Source: Panorpa germanica
Lineage: Eukaryota; Arthropoda; Insecta; Mecoptera; Panorpidae
Assembly: GCA_963678705.1 (NCBI GenBank)
Contig: OY783217.1
Coordinates: forward strand, 6,820,001 to 6,884,000
DNA length: 64,000 nucleotides
Direction of reading: 5' to 3'
Shown here piece by piece: positions 34,741 through 46,440 of this stretch. Below the pieces are notes generated by a model. It worked only from the letters and a program-made list of their open reading frames with translations, made no database searches and was not told the origin of the DNA. Within the stretch, counting starts at the first letter, position 1. Each line of letters begins with the position of its first letter. The translations under genes were made by a program, and so were the position numbers.

Positions 34741-36642
34741 AATTCAGCCAAAGATATCAGTAGCGACTATACAAGCATCCAAACTATCTAGCTGTGAATT
34801 TACTAGATAAACATACGTCTGACTTTAAAAGGACTAAAAAGACATGGTGTGTTAAAGCAACCAAAACGTTTTTAATTGCCATTCATAGATATATCCGTCA
34901 CTGGACGACTATTTCTCATCTAAATTAATTTTCATTTTTAGCATTAACATTACGTTTTCTGACGTAAATTAATCTTTCTATGCAAGATTATATAATGTCA
35001 CATATGAAACTTACATATTTTAAAAGATACTAAATGTATTTTGGATTTATTTAACTTTTAACAATGCAATAAAGTCATGTACAAATAAATTTGGACAAAT
35101 ATTTAAAAGTAACGTTAGGTAAAAAAAAGTTAATTGAATGCATGAAATATTAGAAAGTCTTGCTTAAATGAAATTTTACATGCACTTAACGTAACTTCCA
35201 TATTTTCTGTTTTGTATTTATCAATATGTTTAAAAAATGAAGATCTAATATGATATGCAAATGCATTTTTAAGTTTGGACGTAAGATTTGTAGAAAGCAA
35301 ATAAACGATCGGCAGCGAAACATTTTATTAAATGGTTTACTGGGATCTTTGATATTTTATTTGAACAATTGGAGCTGACTTCACCTATGGAGATTTAGTT
35401 GCAATTTTAGTATTGTTTAATATAGATGGTCCAGTTCATTAGCGAGACAGCTCCTTCCTTCCTTAATGACGTCACACATTTGAAAACCAATATTTCTTTC
35501 AATGTTATTTTGTTTATTCTCTTGTATTTATTTACTTTTTTTTGTAATATTATACATATTATAATTTTGCTTGTTTGGAATTATGAGTTATCTGAGTATT
35601 AAATTAGATAGAAGGCATTCCTTTACATATATCTGCATCTTGAACTCTAATTTTGATTTTTCGGAGATATCTGACTAACGAATTGGTTGATCGATACCAT
35701 AAAATTGTCAACACCTTGTAGAATATCCTTGTAAATATGACTAAAATACCTAAGTCTATATATTTGATATTCTGAAAACAGTTTCAGATACAAAATAATC
35801 TCTGTTAAACATGTTGCCATGCATTAAGCTTGCAGGGGTCGTTTGGCACTCCACAACGCACACTAGCTCAAAGTTCTACATTATTGTACCGAACAATTTG
35901 CCATCTCGTCTTTGAAAATTATGCATACATTTTCTTACATATCTTTAGATAAGTTGTTTAACATCGTACGAAATAGCTGAATAACAAATCACTACACGAC
36001 TTAAGGGTTTGGTATTAGTATTAGTAAAGGAATAGGGTAGCTGACTCCACTTCACTAGCATCTTACATGCTAAGTAAAGCACCTTGTATGCGACACACGT
36101 GTCTCCCACACTTATATGTCACGTGATATGGGATTTATAATATTGTAAGCCTATCTAAATCGACCCCGTGTTAAAATAAAACCATTGCTCTAACACTGAT
36201 TTCAAAAACTTCTATTTAGTGCACGAAGATAACCTCTTTATTATTCAACAATTTATAAAATTACTAAAACGTGTTCAAGACTTTAATAAAATTGTAATAA
36301 AAAGTCGATGTTAACAATATATAGGACACACATACACAATACATAGATAGGATATCTATATAGATTTCCATACGCATACTAAGAACCATTATCACATTAG
36401 TTTTAAATAATTTTATCGTATATCTTTACCCTTAACTGCTTTATCGGTCCCTTGTGATATCTGTATCCTATCTCCTATATTTTCCTGGTTAAGAGAAATA
36501 ACGTTACAACGTGTAACTATAGTAGCATACGTACAAATTTGAAGGCGTAACAATTTATAATTAATTTATAGCCTCGGATGTGAGTTACAGAACAGCTACG
36601 TATCATTCGTGTGACTAAGAAAATACCACTGATTGTTTAAAA
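34741..36642. other. No gene recognised; contains a dispersed repeat
   Basis: 35425-35670 shares tccagttcattag, gagtattaaat.agatagaag and a ctctaattttgat-like string with 42415-42600. Family unknown. The rest is AT-rich. Confidence 0.4.
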
Positions 36643-36710
36643 ATGACTGACAATGCAGCTACCACGAACGTCTATAGAAAAATCCAGGAAAAGAGAGACA
36701 AAATAAAAGA
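36643..36710 (+). other. Candidate first coding exon (MTDNAATTNVYRK...)
   Basis: An ATG opens 22 codons, MTDNAATTNVYRKIQEKRDK and IK, then runs into a strong donor (aaaga|gtaagt). The short hydrophilic start fits an N-terminal exon of a plus-strand gene, possibly an alternative start of the cotransporter at 40866. The phase does not link directly to that exon, so other exons would lie between. Not proven. Confidence 0.35.
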
Positions 36711-39219
36711 GTAAGTCCGTTCTAGATTTCTTCAAGTTTACAATGCAGATTTGAATAAATGGAGAAAATTGTTTTAAAAAAATTAATGTAATAAATTATA
36801 ATGAAAACGCACTTGCGGACATATTTAGATAATCAACCCGGTAGAACTGTCTATTTATCTATAAAATAAAATATAATTATCTATAAAAATGATTAAAACG
36901 CAGTTAGACTTATTAATCATGCAGTCGGATCTTAGACTATAAGGAAGAAATAGTAAAAGTGAAGGGTGACGCAAATATAGACTATTATAAAATTACAATG
37001 GATAGAATTGAATCTGATGAAAATTTTCGCTGATTAGAATACGTACAATGTGATATTCGGTAAAAATGTTACGTGTTAACCTGAGCTAAATCTTCGTGTC
37101 TAATCTAAAATTTAGTTCAAAACAGGAAAACAACAAAACCAGTGAAGGGGAGAGGGGAAGAGGGTTGGACAAGACGTAACGAGAGACGGAAAGAGTTAGA
37201 AAACCATGGAATTTTCTTCTGACAAAATAGAACTTGACTTTTAGGTAAGAGAGATATAGAATATTCTCGTGGGGTTGACAAGAATTCGCTTCGTTCTAAA
37301 GAATATGTATTTTACATTAAATTTTCACAGCCTATGAATTATATAAAATTGTATAAGTAAAACATTAAATTATTGTGTAAACTCAAAGGAAAAATAACGT
37401 CTAAATAAAACTTTTCAAGTCTAAAACCAACTTTAAAGGTGAACTAATTTTCTATAAACGTATAAAGAAACGAAAGAAAAAAAACTTTCTCTTTGTAAGT
37501 TTCCTAAAAATGTGTTTGAAAAACTCGAAAGTGCGAGAAACGTGGTTGTCTGTCTTATTTCATTTAATTTACGAAAGAAACCCTTATGCACAAAAAGTAC
37601 GTTTTCTTAGTACTTTTGGTCTTCTATATATAACATAAAACTCCTAAAGAACCTGAAAGCCAGAGGGAGAGTAAACTGTGTAACAATAGCATTATTTGTT
37701 CTCCCTTAAAACTTCTCCACCCCTTAAGTTACCCCTTCTTAAGGATTTAGCTTTATAATACGTTATGCTGAAACTGTGAAACAAAGAACAGAAGGGGTGG
37801 CCGCCATAAGGGGTGCGAAAAAACTGCCAGGCCAAGTGAAATATGGCGAAGAGAATGTGGCGCTTGGAATACAAAAAGAAATGTATCTTCTGATTCCTGG
37901 ATTCATAAAAAAGAAAGTCTTTGTTAGAATGTGGAGAGTGGTGACTGTTACTGATGTGATAACAATGGGCACGCCGAGCTGAACACGACCATCGGGCTGC
38001 TATTGATACCTCGGCGATGCTCCGATGCTCTGTGCCGAATGGTAATATGAGGAGAGATTAATAAAAGCCATATTGTGCCTTAAACGGATGGTGGAAGACG
38101 AATCTACGATATTCCAGTGGTAGACAAGTGTTGAAACTGGACCAATAGACTTCTTTTTTTAATATTATTTGAGTGCCTCATCTTTCGCTAGTTATTAGCA
38201 TTTAAAACAGAAATAGATTTATAAACATTTGTAATACATAATTTATAATTTATAAACACGTGTATTAAAATACTGATAAAATCGAAAAGGTTTTTTAGAC
38301 TTTCTCTGCTTTCAAATATCTGGTTAATAAAATAAAATGGTTTTATTACTGGTCTTAAATAAATGTAAAGAAATTATATTTCTTTAATTAGTACAAAGCT
38401 CGTCTGTCGGTAAAACAGTACTCATAAACGCAATTGATGTCCCTGTAGGAATAACGGCCAACACAGTTGATATTTGGAGTCGACAAACCTCACGATTTTA
38501 ATTAATTAGTTACTTAAGTGCATATTCTGGGATTATAATAAAATTAGATAAAAAGGAATTGACAATTTATGGTAAATAATAAACTTTAAATATCGTTTCT
38601 TTAAATTTCAGATATTATTTAAGTTAAACAATGTAATTATTAAAATATACACATAAGTTTATTTAAAATTTACAATTCCAAATAAAACTGGAGACATTGT
38701 CTTATATAAATATAAAATTAAACAACAATAATACATTGAGCTTCTTTTGGTTCTTTATTGCAAGCATCTTAATTTTTCCTGATTTTTTATATTGTGAAAA
38801 TATTGGTTTGAACCTTGAATGACTAAAATAGCAGTCGGTTTTTTAGGCGTCTGTAGACAATCAGATCAGATCTTCAGTCAGATTGAGATACGATTTCAAT
38901 TTCATATTATTACTCTTTACATCCAGTCATTAGGAGCTGACGTCCACTCAGTGGTAACGTCACGGAAATTATTCTACATATTTCTTTTTTTAAATCGTAT
39001 AAAATTTAGAGAAAAGAAGAAGAAGAAGTTTCCATCATATTACTATTCGATTTCGAAGTGTACTGATGCTACGTTATATTATACATACATAGATGAAGAC
39101 TGTACTGAACTTGACTGACTGACAGGTAAACTTTCAAGAGAACTGACGGTGAGAGATCAGTCATATCTGCGCGTTCGTTTCAGAATGGTCTTCTCATACT
39201 ATCAGATCTCGATCTCCGT
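36711..39219. other. No firm gene
   Basis: 37760-38000 is open in three frames on two strands and richer in GC, but no family is recognisable. It may be a worn transposon or transcript copy. Confidence 0.35.
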
Positions 39220-39455
39220 TCATTTTGGAGTCACTTTGACATCATATTGGAGATGCGTATGATTTTTTTGTCATGAAAGAGTTCATTTATAGTTCAGTTT
39301 CTCAAAATTCTTCATATGAAATGTCTGTTTTATCGGCTACAGATGACAGAACCACTGTCGGAATACAAGTGAAGATAAAGTTGTTGCGAACTATAATTGA
39401 AATGAAATAGTGATAGAAACGTCACAAAATAGGGCACTTCACCAAATGTTTACTG
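39220..39455 (+). mobile_element. MITE-like element, CAGTAAACATTT family, copy 3
   Basis: cattttggagtcactttgac through accaaatgtttactg, matching the element at 6321 throughout. The left tip is worn. Confidence 0.6.
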
Positions 39456-39507
39456 GGTAGTTCAGTTTTACTGCAGTGTAATTTTTATTTTTGTTTTCCG
39501 GTGTTTT

Positions 39508-39572
39508 GTTGTTAATAAGTTAAATTGATTATGTGCATACATAATCATAAACTTATTAAGCAGCGGTGTTGT
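39508..39572 (+). mobile_element. SINE 3' body fragment
   Basis: ttaaattgattatgtgcat, then aatcataaacttattaagcag, is the palindromic body section of the SINE at 32362, without head or tail. Confidence 0.5.
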
Positions 39573-40237
39573 TAATACATATATATAAGGCCATGACCCG
39601 ATAGGACTGAGTTTCGGAAATAGACAGACGTTAAATAAAAGACAAAAATTCTAAGAAAATGTCATTTGGGTTCACTGTTTCTCGGTTTTTATCAAGTAGA
39701 CTCTAAGGCGGTAATATGATAATAAACAAGACGCCAAGGAAAACGTTATTGAGTTTTCATAGAAAGCAACCTAATAGTCTTATTCATATCGTATCCTTAC
39801 ATCCTATATTCTCCTTCCTCTACGGATGTATCGCGCGTAGATGTAAGTGGGAAGCTCTACGCTGTAGAACCTCTACGCCAAATCTCTTGGTATTATACAA
39901 ACAAGGGGAATGAAGGAAGGGATGTTTTTTTTAGGAATTTATTGTGATTGAAGAATATTTTTATATCTTTTAGGTACTTATAATAATTCTTTGTACTTCG
40001 ATTTTTATAAAGACCTTTTCATTGCCAAGAATATATTTTTTTCCATTAAAAAATGAATGTTTTTTTTTCATAAATATTATAGCCATTGCTTTAAATGCTT
40101 TTAAGTGATTTAGGTTATTCAAATACAATCCTATTTATGTTGGTATTTTAAAATGAGTATTAAATACAGTAGACTCTCTTATAACTCGAGTTTTATACAT
40201 ACAACGCAATTCTTGTACCGATCTCATATATAATATA

Positions 40238-40571
40238 CTAGCTGTCCCGGCCACGCGTTGCTGTGCCTAACGTAGCGCCATCTATTGAATATTTACTCAA
40301 TCTAGTCAACAGATTTCGATTTACTCAACAGAATATTTACTCAATCTAGTCAACAGATGTCGCCATCATCGTCGCCCGATGTCATATGCCATATACAGAT
40401 AATTAATAGACAAATAATTAGCAATAAGATAAATAAATTGAGATGTAAGGTATCCTATCTTTCAAGTTGGATCAAACTGGACACGGTGTACAAATTTCAT
40501 TAAAATCGGTTAGGTAGTTTAGGAGTCCATAGCGGACAACACAGTGACACGTAATTTATATATATTAAGAT
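40238..40571 (+). mobile_element. Young dispersed element, CTAGCTGTCCCGGCC start, copy 1
   Basis: About 334 bp, nearly identical to the inverted copy at 60389-60722. Starts ctagctgtcccggccacgcg and ends with aatcggttaggtagtttagg, a c-a-c-g-taattt tract and ttaagat. It carries an internal duplication of gaatatttactcaatctagt. No terminal inverted repeats and no coding capacity. Class not assigned; elements with this start and an 'aaaatcggtt' tail are widespread in arthropods. Confidence 0.65.
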
Positions 40572-40749
40572 AATAGAACACGCTGATCATTTTTAGGAGT
40601 AATATTTTATTTCAAAAGTTTTATAACGCGATTTCATAGAACACCTAATGTGTTACCTGGAAGTTATAAAGTACTATTTCGATGTACTGTTTTAATTTTG
40701 CAATTTAGTCGCCAAACAAAATATGCGTTTCTTGCAAGTTATAATTTAT

Positions 40750-40812
40750 ATTTTATTTAATATTATTATTATATTATATTAATTGTGTGCCTTTCGGCTT
40801 TACAATCTTTAT
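40750..40812 (-). mobile_element. LINE 3' tail (same as 1845)
   Basis: The string gtgtgcctttcggctttac is the exact inverse of the terminal string of the LINE at 1845-2395. Only the extreme 3' end is present, inside the intron just upstream of the cotransporter exon. Confidence 0.5.
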
Positions 40813-40865
40813 TCTTAATACATTTCATAGAACTTCAATTTGAAATTAAAACATTAAATTTTCAG

Positions 40866-41683
40866 CGGAAGTATTTACGAATAATTGGGGAACTGACTTC
40901 AGGTACAGTCAGTGTTGCCAACCCCAAAAAACTAAAAAACAGCAGCTCGCAAAAAAAAAACAGGAGAAAACAGTAGGTAAAGAAAAAAAGGCAGATTTCA
41001 TACTTTTGCTCATATAATTAAAACAATGAACAATTTTCTTAGTTACCAGAACTCACATACATTGTTATATTAATAATCACAACAACAAAAAAATAAAAAT
41101 CAAAGTAAAATTATTTTCCACTTTCATTCTCAATTGCCTCATCTTCAATATTTTCACGTTATCAAAAAAATATTTGCATAGTGTAATAGGTGGCGCTGAA
41201 CGCTAATCGAAAAACAGTAAAAATTAGGAATGAAACAGAAAACAGGGACATCAATGTGAAAACAGCAAATCTACTGTTAAAACAGTAGGGTTGGTAACAC
41301 TGGGTACAGTGAAGGCATACACCACACATTTTTCTCGGTGTTTGCAATATTCTTTCCATCTGTTACTGGAATTCAGGCTGGCGCCAATATATCGGGCGAC
41401 TTAAAGGTATTTATATCATTTCCTTAAAATGAAATAAATTGTATCTATTAAAACTGTATAAATTATTTTCCTTCATGTTTAATCTTAGGATCCTGGATCA
41501 TCAATTCCTAAAGGAACTCTTCTATCTCTACTTATTTCGATGACCAGCTATATCCTCTTCGTTCTATTCGCTGGTGGAGCTGCTCTTCGTGATGCTACTG
41601 GAAATATTACTGACGTTGTTAACGGCACCATATCGTCTAACTGTCATGGCGACTGCATTTATGGATTGCACAACAGCTATACT
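40866..41683 (+). CDS. NKCC: SLC12 Na-K-Cl cotransporter, partial, exon split by a transposon
   Basis: Coding blocks are 40866-40902, 41310-41406 and 41489-41683. The first reads (acceptor tttcag) [11 protein letters not shown]. The second reads [16 protein letters not shown], then [16 protein letters not shown]. The third reads [15 protein letters not shown], then [19 protein letters not shown], then an N-glycosylation-rich loop (NIT, NGT) ending YGLHNSYT before gtaagt. These are the hallmark residues of insect NKCC/Ncc69 cotransporters, which move Na, K and Cl together across the plasma membrane; the piece spans the region around transmembrane helices 6 and 7 and the start of the large extracellular loop. 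Blocks 1 and 2 are one ancestral exon, separated now by a 393 bp element. The 41407-41488 intron is ordinary. The rest of the protein (about 1000 residues in the family) is not recognisable in the window. Confidence 0.9.
40903..41309 (+). other. Putative new intron formed by the MITE and its target duplication
   Basis: The left duplication reads CAG|GTACAGT, a fair donor. The right one reads GGTACAG|TG, an acceptor. Splicing removes 407 nt and joins AG to T, giving ...D-F-S-E-G... instead of D-F-R-Y-S-E-G, in frame with two residues lost. A second acceptor inside the element (aaaacag|tag, exon from 41286) would also stay in frame and add nine residues overall relative to that product. The polypyrimidine tract is poor for both. 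Confidence 0.5.
40910..41302. mobile_element. hAT-like MITE inserted in a coding exon
   Basis: Starts cagtgttgccaaccc and ends gggttggtaacactg: 15 bp inverted ends with one mismatch. The perfect 8 bp duplication ggtacagt stands at 40902-40909 and 41303-41310, the duplication length of hAT transposons. Removing the element and one 8-mer restores a continuous reading frame through ...GTDFRYSEGIHH.... The interior is A-rich and non-coding, with an in-frame stop if translated from the left exon. Perfect duplications suggest a recent event. Confidence 0.88.
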
Positions 41684-41705
41684 GTAAGTCAGATAAACCG
41701 TATTT

Positions 41706-41890
41706 CAAATTACAAGACTTAGCCGATGACTTGTGCTCAAAAGAGGTTATAAATGCCTTACAAATTACGATACGATGATGGATTTTATCTTTTTTATCTG
41801 TGATACAATGCTTTTTCATTGTATCGTAGATTTGTACAGCACAACTTTTGTCCTTAAGACAACGCAACCCGGCTCAGCGGTGGTAATTTC
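41706..41890. mobile_element. MITE-like element, CAAATTACG family, copy 2
   Basis: Starts 22 bp after the donor of the last visible cotransporter exon with caaattacaagac and ends near gtggtaatttc. The interior aaaagaggttata and a perfect gatacaatg...cattgtatc hairpin (about 41799-41824) match the family at 17190 and 55374. The ends are worn. Confidence 0.5.
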
Positions 41891-44800
41891 ATGTCGTAAT
41901 ATATAACCAGTTGCAAACGTTCGATAAATTTTATAGCACACTCTTTATTTGCTTTTATTTTACGATCGACTGACAAGATAAATAAAAATATAAGTAAGCA
42001 AGAAGCAATTTTCATGCAAGAATATTGAATGTTCTGTAATATTTCCCACGGAAGTAAAAACGCTGATGAGCTTCCTGCAGCAAACTGAGTAATGAATGTT
42101 TGCGCTTTTGCGGTAATAATATTGAACCTGGAGTACCAGGAACCTGGAGATTGTAGATTCTCGTTTAACGACCGATCGATCGAACCATCAATTTATCGAG
42201 AAATTATAATGATTCGATTACAAATTGCATTCAATTACGTGGTGGTGCTGTAAATAGTCTAATTATAAACTGATGGAAACTAAATCTGATTAGTGATGTC
42301 ATCAGACTGTGTTACGTTTAAAATCGATTTGTCCTAAGCCCTGTCGTTCTGGAATATTTGCTAGTGTTGTAGATGGATGGTTGTGTATGTAAAACAGTTA
42401 AACTCAGATTATATTGATCCAGTTCATTAGAAAAACATCTCCGAACATTGAGTTTTGAGTTACAAGCATTCCTGCCGTATTCGACAAGTTTATTTGCATT
42501 TAAATTTTGTTTCCTTGCCTTATCTAAGTTATTCGAGTATTAAATCAGATAGACGGTGTCATTTTACATATAATTGTATACCCAACTCAAATTTTGATCG
42601 ATTTGAACGATCGATATAATTTATTAATAAAATGGCACTTAACGTTTTTCAGTATTCATTTGTTCTATATTCTCTAAAAACAATTTTATGGTTCTCTAAC
42701 TAATAAAGGTTATAAAATTTATGAAAAACCCTTAGAAATGTTACCAGTCATATAAAAATTGGAATTTAACTATAAAATAAATTCTGAAATAAGTTTGAAA
42801 ATTCATTTTCAAAACTTATTTTTGCGGTTCCAACTCATTAAAAGTCAGTGAAAGAAAGCTTAAAATGTAGATACGTTATTCATCTAACTAACTTTAGATT
42901 TTGATTCGCGTTTATAGTTACTTACATTAAACGATTTAAACAACATGGATTTTTTGATAATATTTAACCTGCTGTATAGTATCGCCATCTATATTTCGCG
43001 AATCAAAAATGGCCACGTATCGTTTCACCTTAACACAAAACATTTTAATTTTACTAAATCGAAGCCTACTAATACTTAATCTAAATAGGCATTTAATGTC
43101 GCCTATTATTATTTTATTTACCGATTCTAAAGATAATAGTTCCCTAATCTGAAACAAAGTCTTATAATAGAAGTTTTAAAAAGTAATATTATTTACCCAA
43201 TTGGGTATCATTTTTTACATAAAAAGTAACAGAAACTCTAGTACACAGTATCCATTTCTTTATTTTAAATAGAAGAGACGTAATGTGAATTTTTGTTTAA
43301 AAAATAAAATACTCTGTCTGCACTTCATATCTTCCAGCATCTGCATCAACATAAAACTAAAGCTATAAACGAAACCCTTAAATATTTTATATTTTCTTGG
43401 CGCTTCTTTTACTTTTCACTATATACTGTAGAATCTAAATAGAATCAATGTAATGAAAATACCTCAAATTTATAGTATTGAATAATTTCTTGTCTTTTCA
43501 AGTTCTTAAGTCTTAATTCTACAGTCAAGTTAACTTTACTTTGTTCAACAAAAGGGCCAGCACTAAGAGCTTAGTGAACGCGAAGAGTTCATAGCGATTA
43601 TCAAACTGAAGTTGTTAATTTCAAAGTTTGAACACTGACTTGAACGTAGACTATCATATTTAGTATAGAGATTTATTAAGTAGTTGTTTAAAGCCTGATT
43701 CAAAGGCAACCAGAATAACATTTAAATATAAGCAGCACCCATAAAAAATGTCAGACAAGTTGGATTTTAAGATAAATTTGTTAGTAAGTCATATTGTGTT
43801 ATCTGTATCTTTCAACGACAAAGATGATATTGTCTTAAGAAAATTGTCTCAACAATAAACGGCCGCCTTAGAGAAAAAATTTGACTTTATTAAACTTAAA
43901 ATTTAATTTACTTTGCAAATAACTGAATCACATTGATGCTCTGAAATAAACATTTAAAGAATTAAAAAATATTGAAGTACCTAAAACTGTTTGGTGGATT
44001 TCTTCTGTCACTGAGTATTTTAAAAACTATTTATCTTTTTTAGGTCTTACCTCAACTTCCATTCCTTCTGGTCTTAATTTTGATAGTTACATAATTTTTT
44101 GGTATCACCTTCCGAATTTTATACATTACAATTTAATTCTATACATTTTTGTTCTATACTCATAAGGTATTAGCTTAAGCATAACCTAAAAATACTTAAT
44201 CTAAAAGAGTTTTATTTGATAGCAATTCTAAAAACTGTTAATAGTCAAAAGGAACTTCTTTAGGTTATGTAATATTTTAAAAGTTATTCTTAAGAAGAAG
44301 AAAAGAGTAGATATGCTTTTCAAAAAGCAGTAAAATAGGTCACAAAACGTTCTAGATTAAGTAAAATAGTTTACGTAACTGTTGATATGTTGAACAAACT
44401 TTAAATAATCGTAACTTTGCTTAACGGATATATTCCACTAGCACTAATATTATATGTGCTTCTGTATTACTACTCGGGATGCAACCTGATTTGATTTATG
44501 TAAATTAATGAACTTTCTGACCCGATGTGAACTGCGAAGTAAGCAGCAAATTGCTGAAAGCCAACAAACGTATTGCGCGGTTCATTGAGTGTGATCTGGG
44601 ATACAGGTAATTGACGGAAGGGGGGCCCAGACACCAGGACATCAATGCACCAGTACCCGACACAATTAATATGTAAATTGGTCGCGTTGATAAGCATAGA
44701 AATTCATCGCCTGGATGTTGTGTGCAACGTAACAATAATAGATGCATAAATGAAATGTTAAAAAACATAAAACGTAAATATTACATAATATAAAGATATG

Positions 44801-44982
44801 AAACCTACATGACATTAAGTTGACAACTTGGAAATTAGTTATTAAAAAAAAAAAGGAAATCTAGTGTAAGCGATTATTGCATTTTTAATAATAGACCCAA
44901 CAAATTTATTTTGAAGCATTCACTGTGTTATGGTAACACTGCTTAGGATTTGGGTAATATGTGAATAGAGCAAACTGGGGAC
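41891..44982. other. Intron or intergenic, no exon recognised
   Basis: Includes a dispersed repeat at 42415-42600 shared with 35425-35670, and at 44470-44768 two overlapping minus-strand frames with raised GC content that I cannot assign. No SLC12 exon seen. Confidence 0.4.
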
Positions 44983-45489
44983 TTAGGCCCTCCGCACAAA
45001 AGGCGACTGGTTGCAAACCTTAGCCCCGAATCTACACGACGCGAATGTGATTACAACTGTTGTTAATAAGAGATCGAGATATGAGATAAAACACGAAAAA
45101 GGCACACGAGTCGGCTGATCGCAAACTAAACGCGAAACGAAGTTTTCAACGAAAACGAGCACGAGCCGTGTATCATGACTCTATAGAATTTTTAACAATA
45201 GCAAAACAAGGGATATTTTATTGTATGTATGTATTTAAATACTTTTCGTAAACATCTCTGTTGATGATGTCATCATGAAACCAACAGTGTCCAGCGACCG
45301 AGAAATCTAGTCGCTGAATATATGCTCAAAACCAGTTTAAAATCAGTTTAGTTACGTTCGTACCGTGTGTTTTATCTCACTCGTAAACACTTTCATTCTT
45401 TTACTAACAACACAGTTGTAATGACATTCGGTCCGGGTAGATTCGGGGCTAAGGTTTGCAACCAGTCGCGTCGTGTGCTGAGTGCCTAA
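44983..45489. mobile_element. DNA element with long (about 90 bp) inverted ends
   Basis: The outer ends ttaggccctccgcac and gtgctgagtgcctaa pair, and the inner arms are almost exact: gcgactggttgcaaacctta and its inverse, then ccccgaatctac and its inverse, then cattacaactgt-type strings. The 507 bp has no open frame of note. Superfamily not assigned. Confidence 0.7.
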
Positions 45490-46209
45490 CTTGAAAAGAT
45501 ACGTATATTTTGGAAGGGGTACACTCATATTAAAATCACATATTATATTTATTAAAAACTCTTTTATGTAAAAGCAATATTAACCCACGACCAGTAATTT
45601 GTCAACGTTGGTATGTAATTTATTTTTTAATATAGAAACATTTTCAATGTTTTCCTTTTCCACCACTTTTGTTTACTATTTTCGTGGGTATCACAAAAGC
45701 CACATAAGTATAATGGGTTTATGTCGGATACGACTGCTTAGTAAACTGTCTGCTGATAGTGTTTGGAAATCAAAATCATTAACATTGTCTAGTGGCGAGT
45801 ATCGGAGTGTCGGAGCGGAGATTGGAGTGATATGGGGTGAGCAAGAGGGAACGTCCGATGTTGACCAGCTGTGGTAATAACAGTTGGGTTGAGAGCAGAC
45901 AAGGGATGAAATAACAACCTTATTGCGTTGTGATGAAAAGCTAATAATAGAACCACCATAAGCACTTTATCAGCAAGAAATAATTTCACTGAAATTAAAA
46001 TTGTATATGTAACAGTTTATTAATATTTTTTTCTTTATCTAACTAGGTCATTTTGCAAATGTTGTATTAATGATATTTAGTAAATCTTATGATAACGGAC
46101 TATTGCTTTACGAGTGATCAATTTCCTCCTAATTTAATTGTTAATTTGTGTTTTTAACAAAGAGTGTGGCAAGTGGATTTGGATGATGTTAAATGTCGGT
46201 ATGTGGAGG
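45490..46209. other. No gene recognised
   Basis: 45780-45890 is GC-richer and open on both strands, with no recognisable product. Confidence 0.35.
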
Positions 46210-46440
46210 TTATTTATTATAGTTGTATTTCCCATAATCCACGATGCGTTGACTATTGTTCTTAAATGTTTTTGATTGGAATATTTCCAAATTAGAATTG
46301 CTGATAGTTTTCCCTAGTTTAATGCCATATGAACAGATAGGTTTCAAGATTGACTGACATAACAGAAACTTGGTTTCTAGCAATAGATGAAAACGGCGAA
46401 TATCTCCAATAAAATTGGACAATGGTGACTAAGCAAAGGA
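46210..46440 (-). mobile_element. Jockey-like LINE fragment, reverse transcriptase C-terminal region
   Basis: On the minus strand the peptide LLLETKFLLCQSILKPICSY, then GIKLGKTISNSNLEIFQSKT, matches the conserved L...NK.L.YK.ILKP.W.YGI.LWG.A..SN...IQ.FQSK block of Jockey-clade elements. About 70 codons survive, with conserved residues worn (LWG is LGK here). Nothing else of the element is recognisable. Confidence 0.6.

Noticed and set aside
37763-37982. Overlapping open frames on both strands
   Set aside because: Three frames open over the same bases, none with a recognisable domain or splice context; likely a worn repeat.
44470-44768. Two overlapping minus-strand open frames
   Set aside because: Raised GC content makes stops rarer; no family recognised and no reason to prefer either frame.
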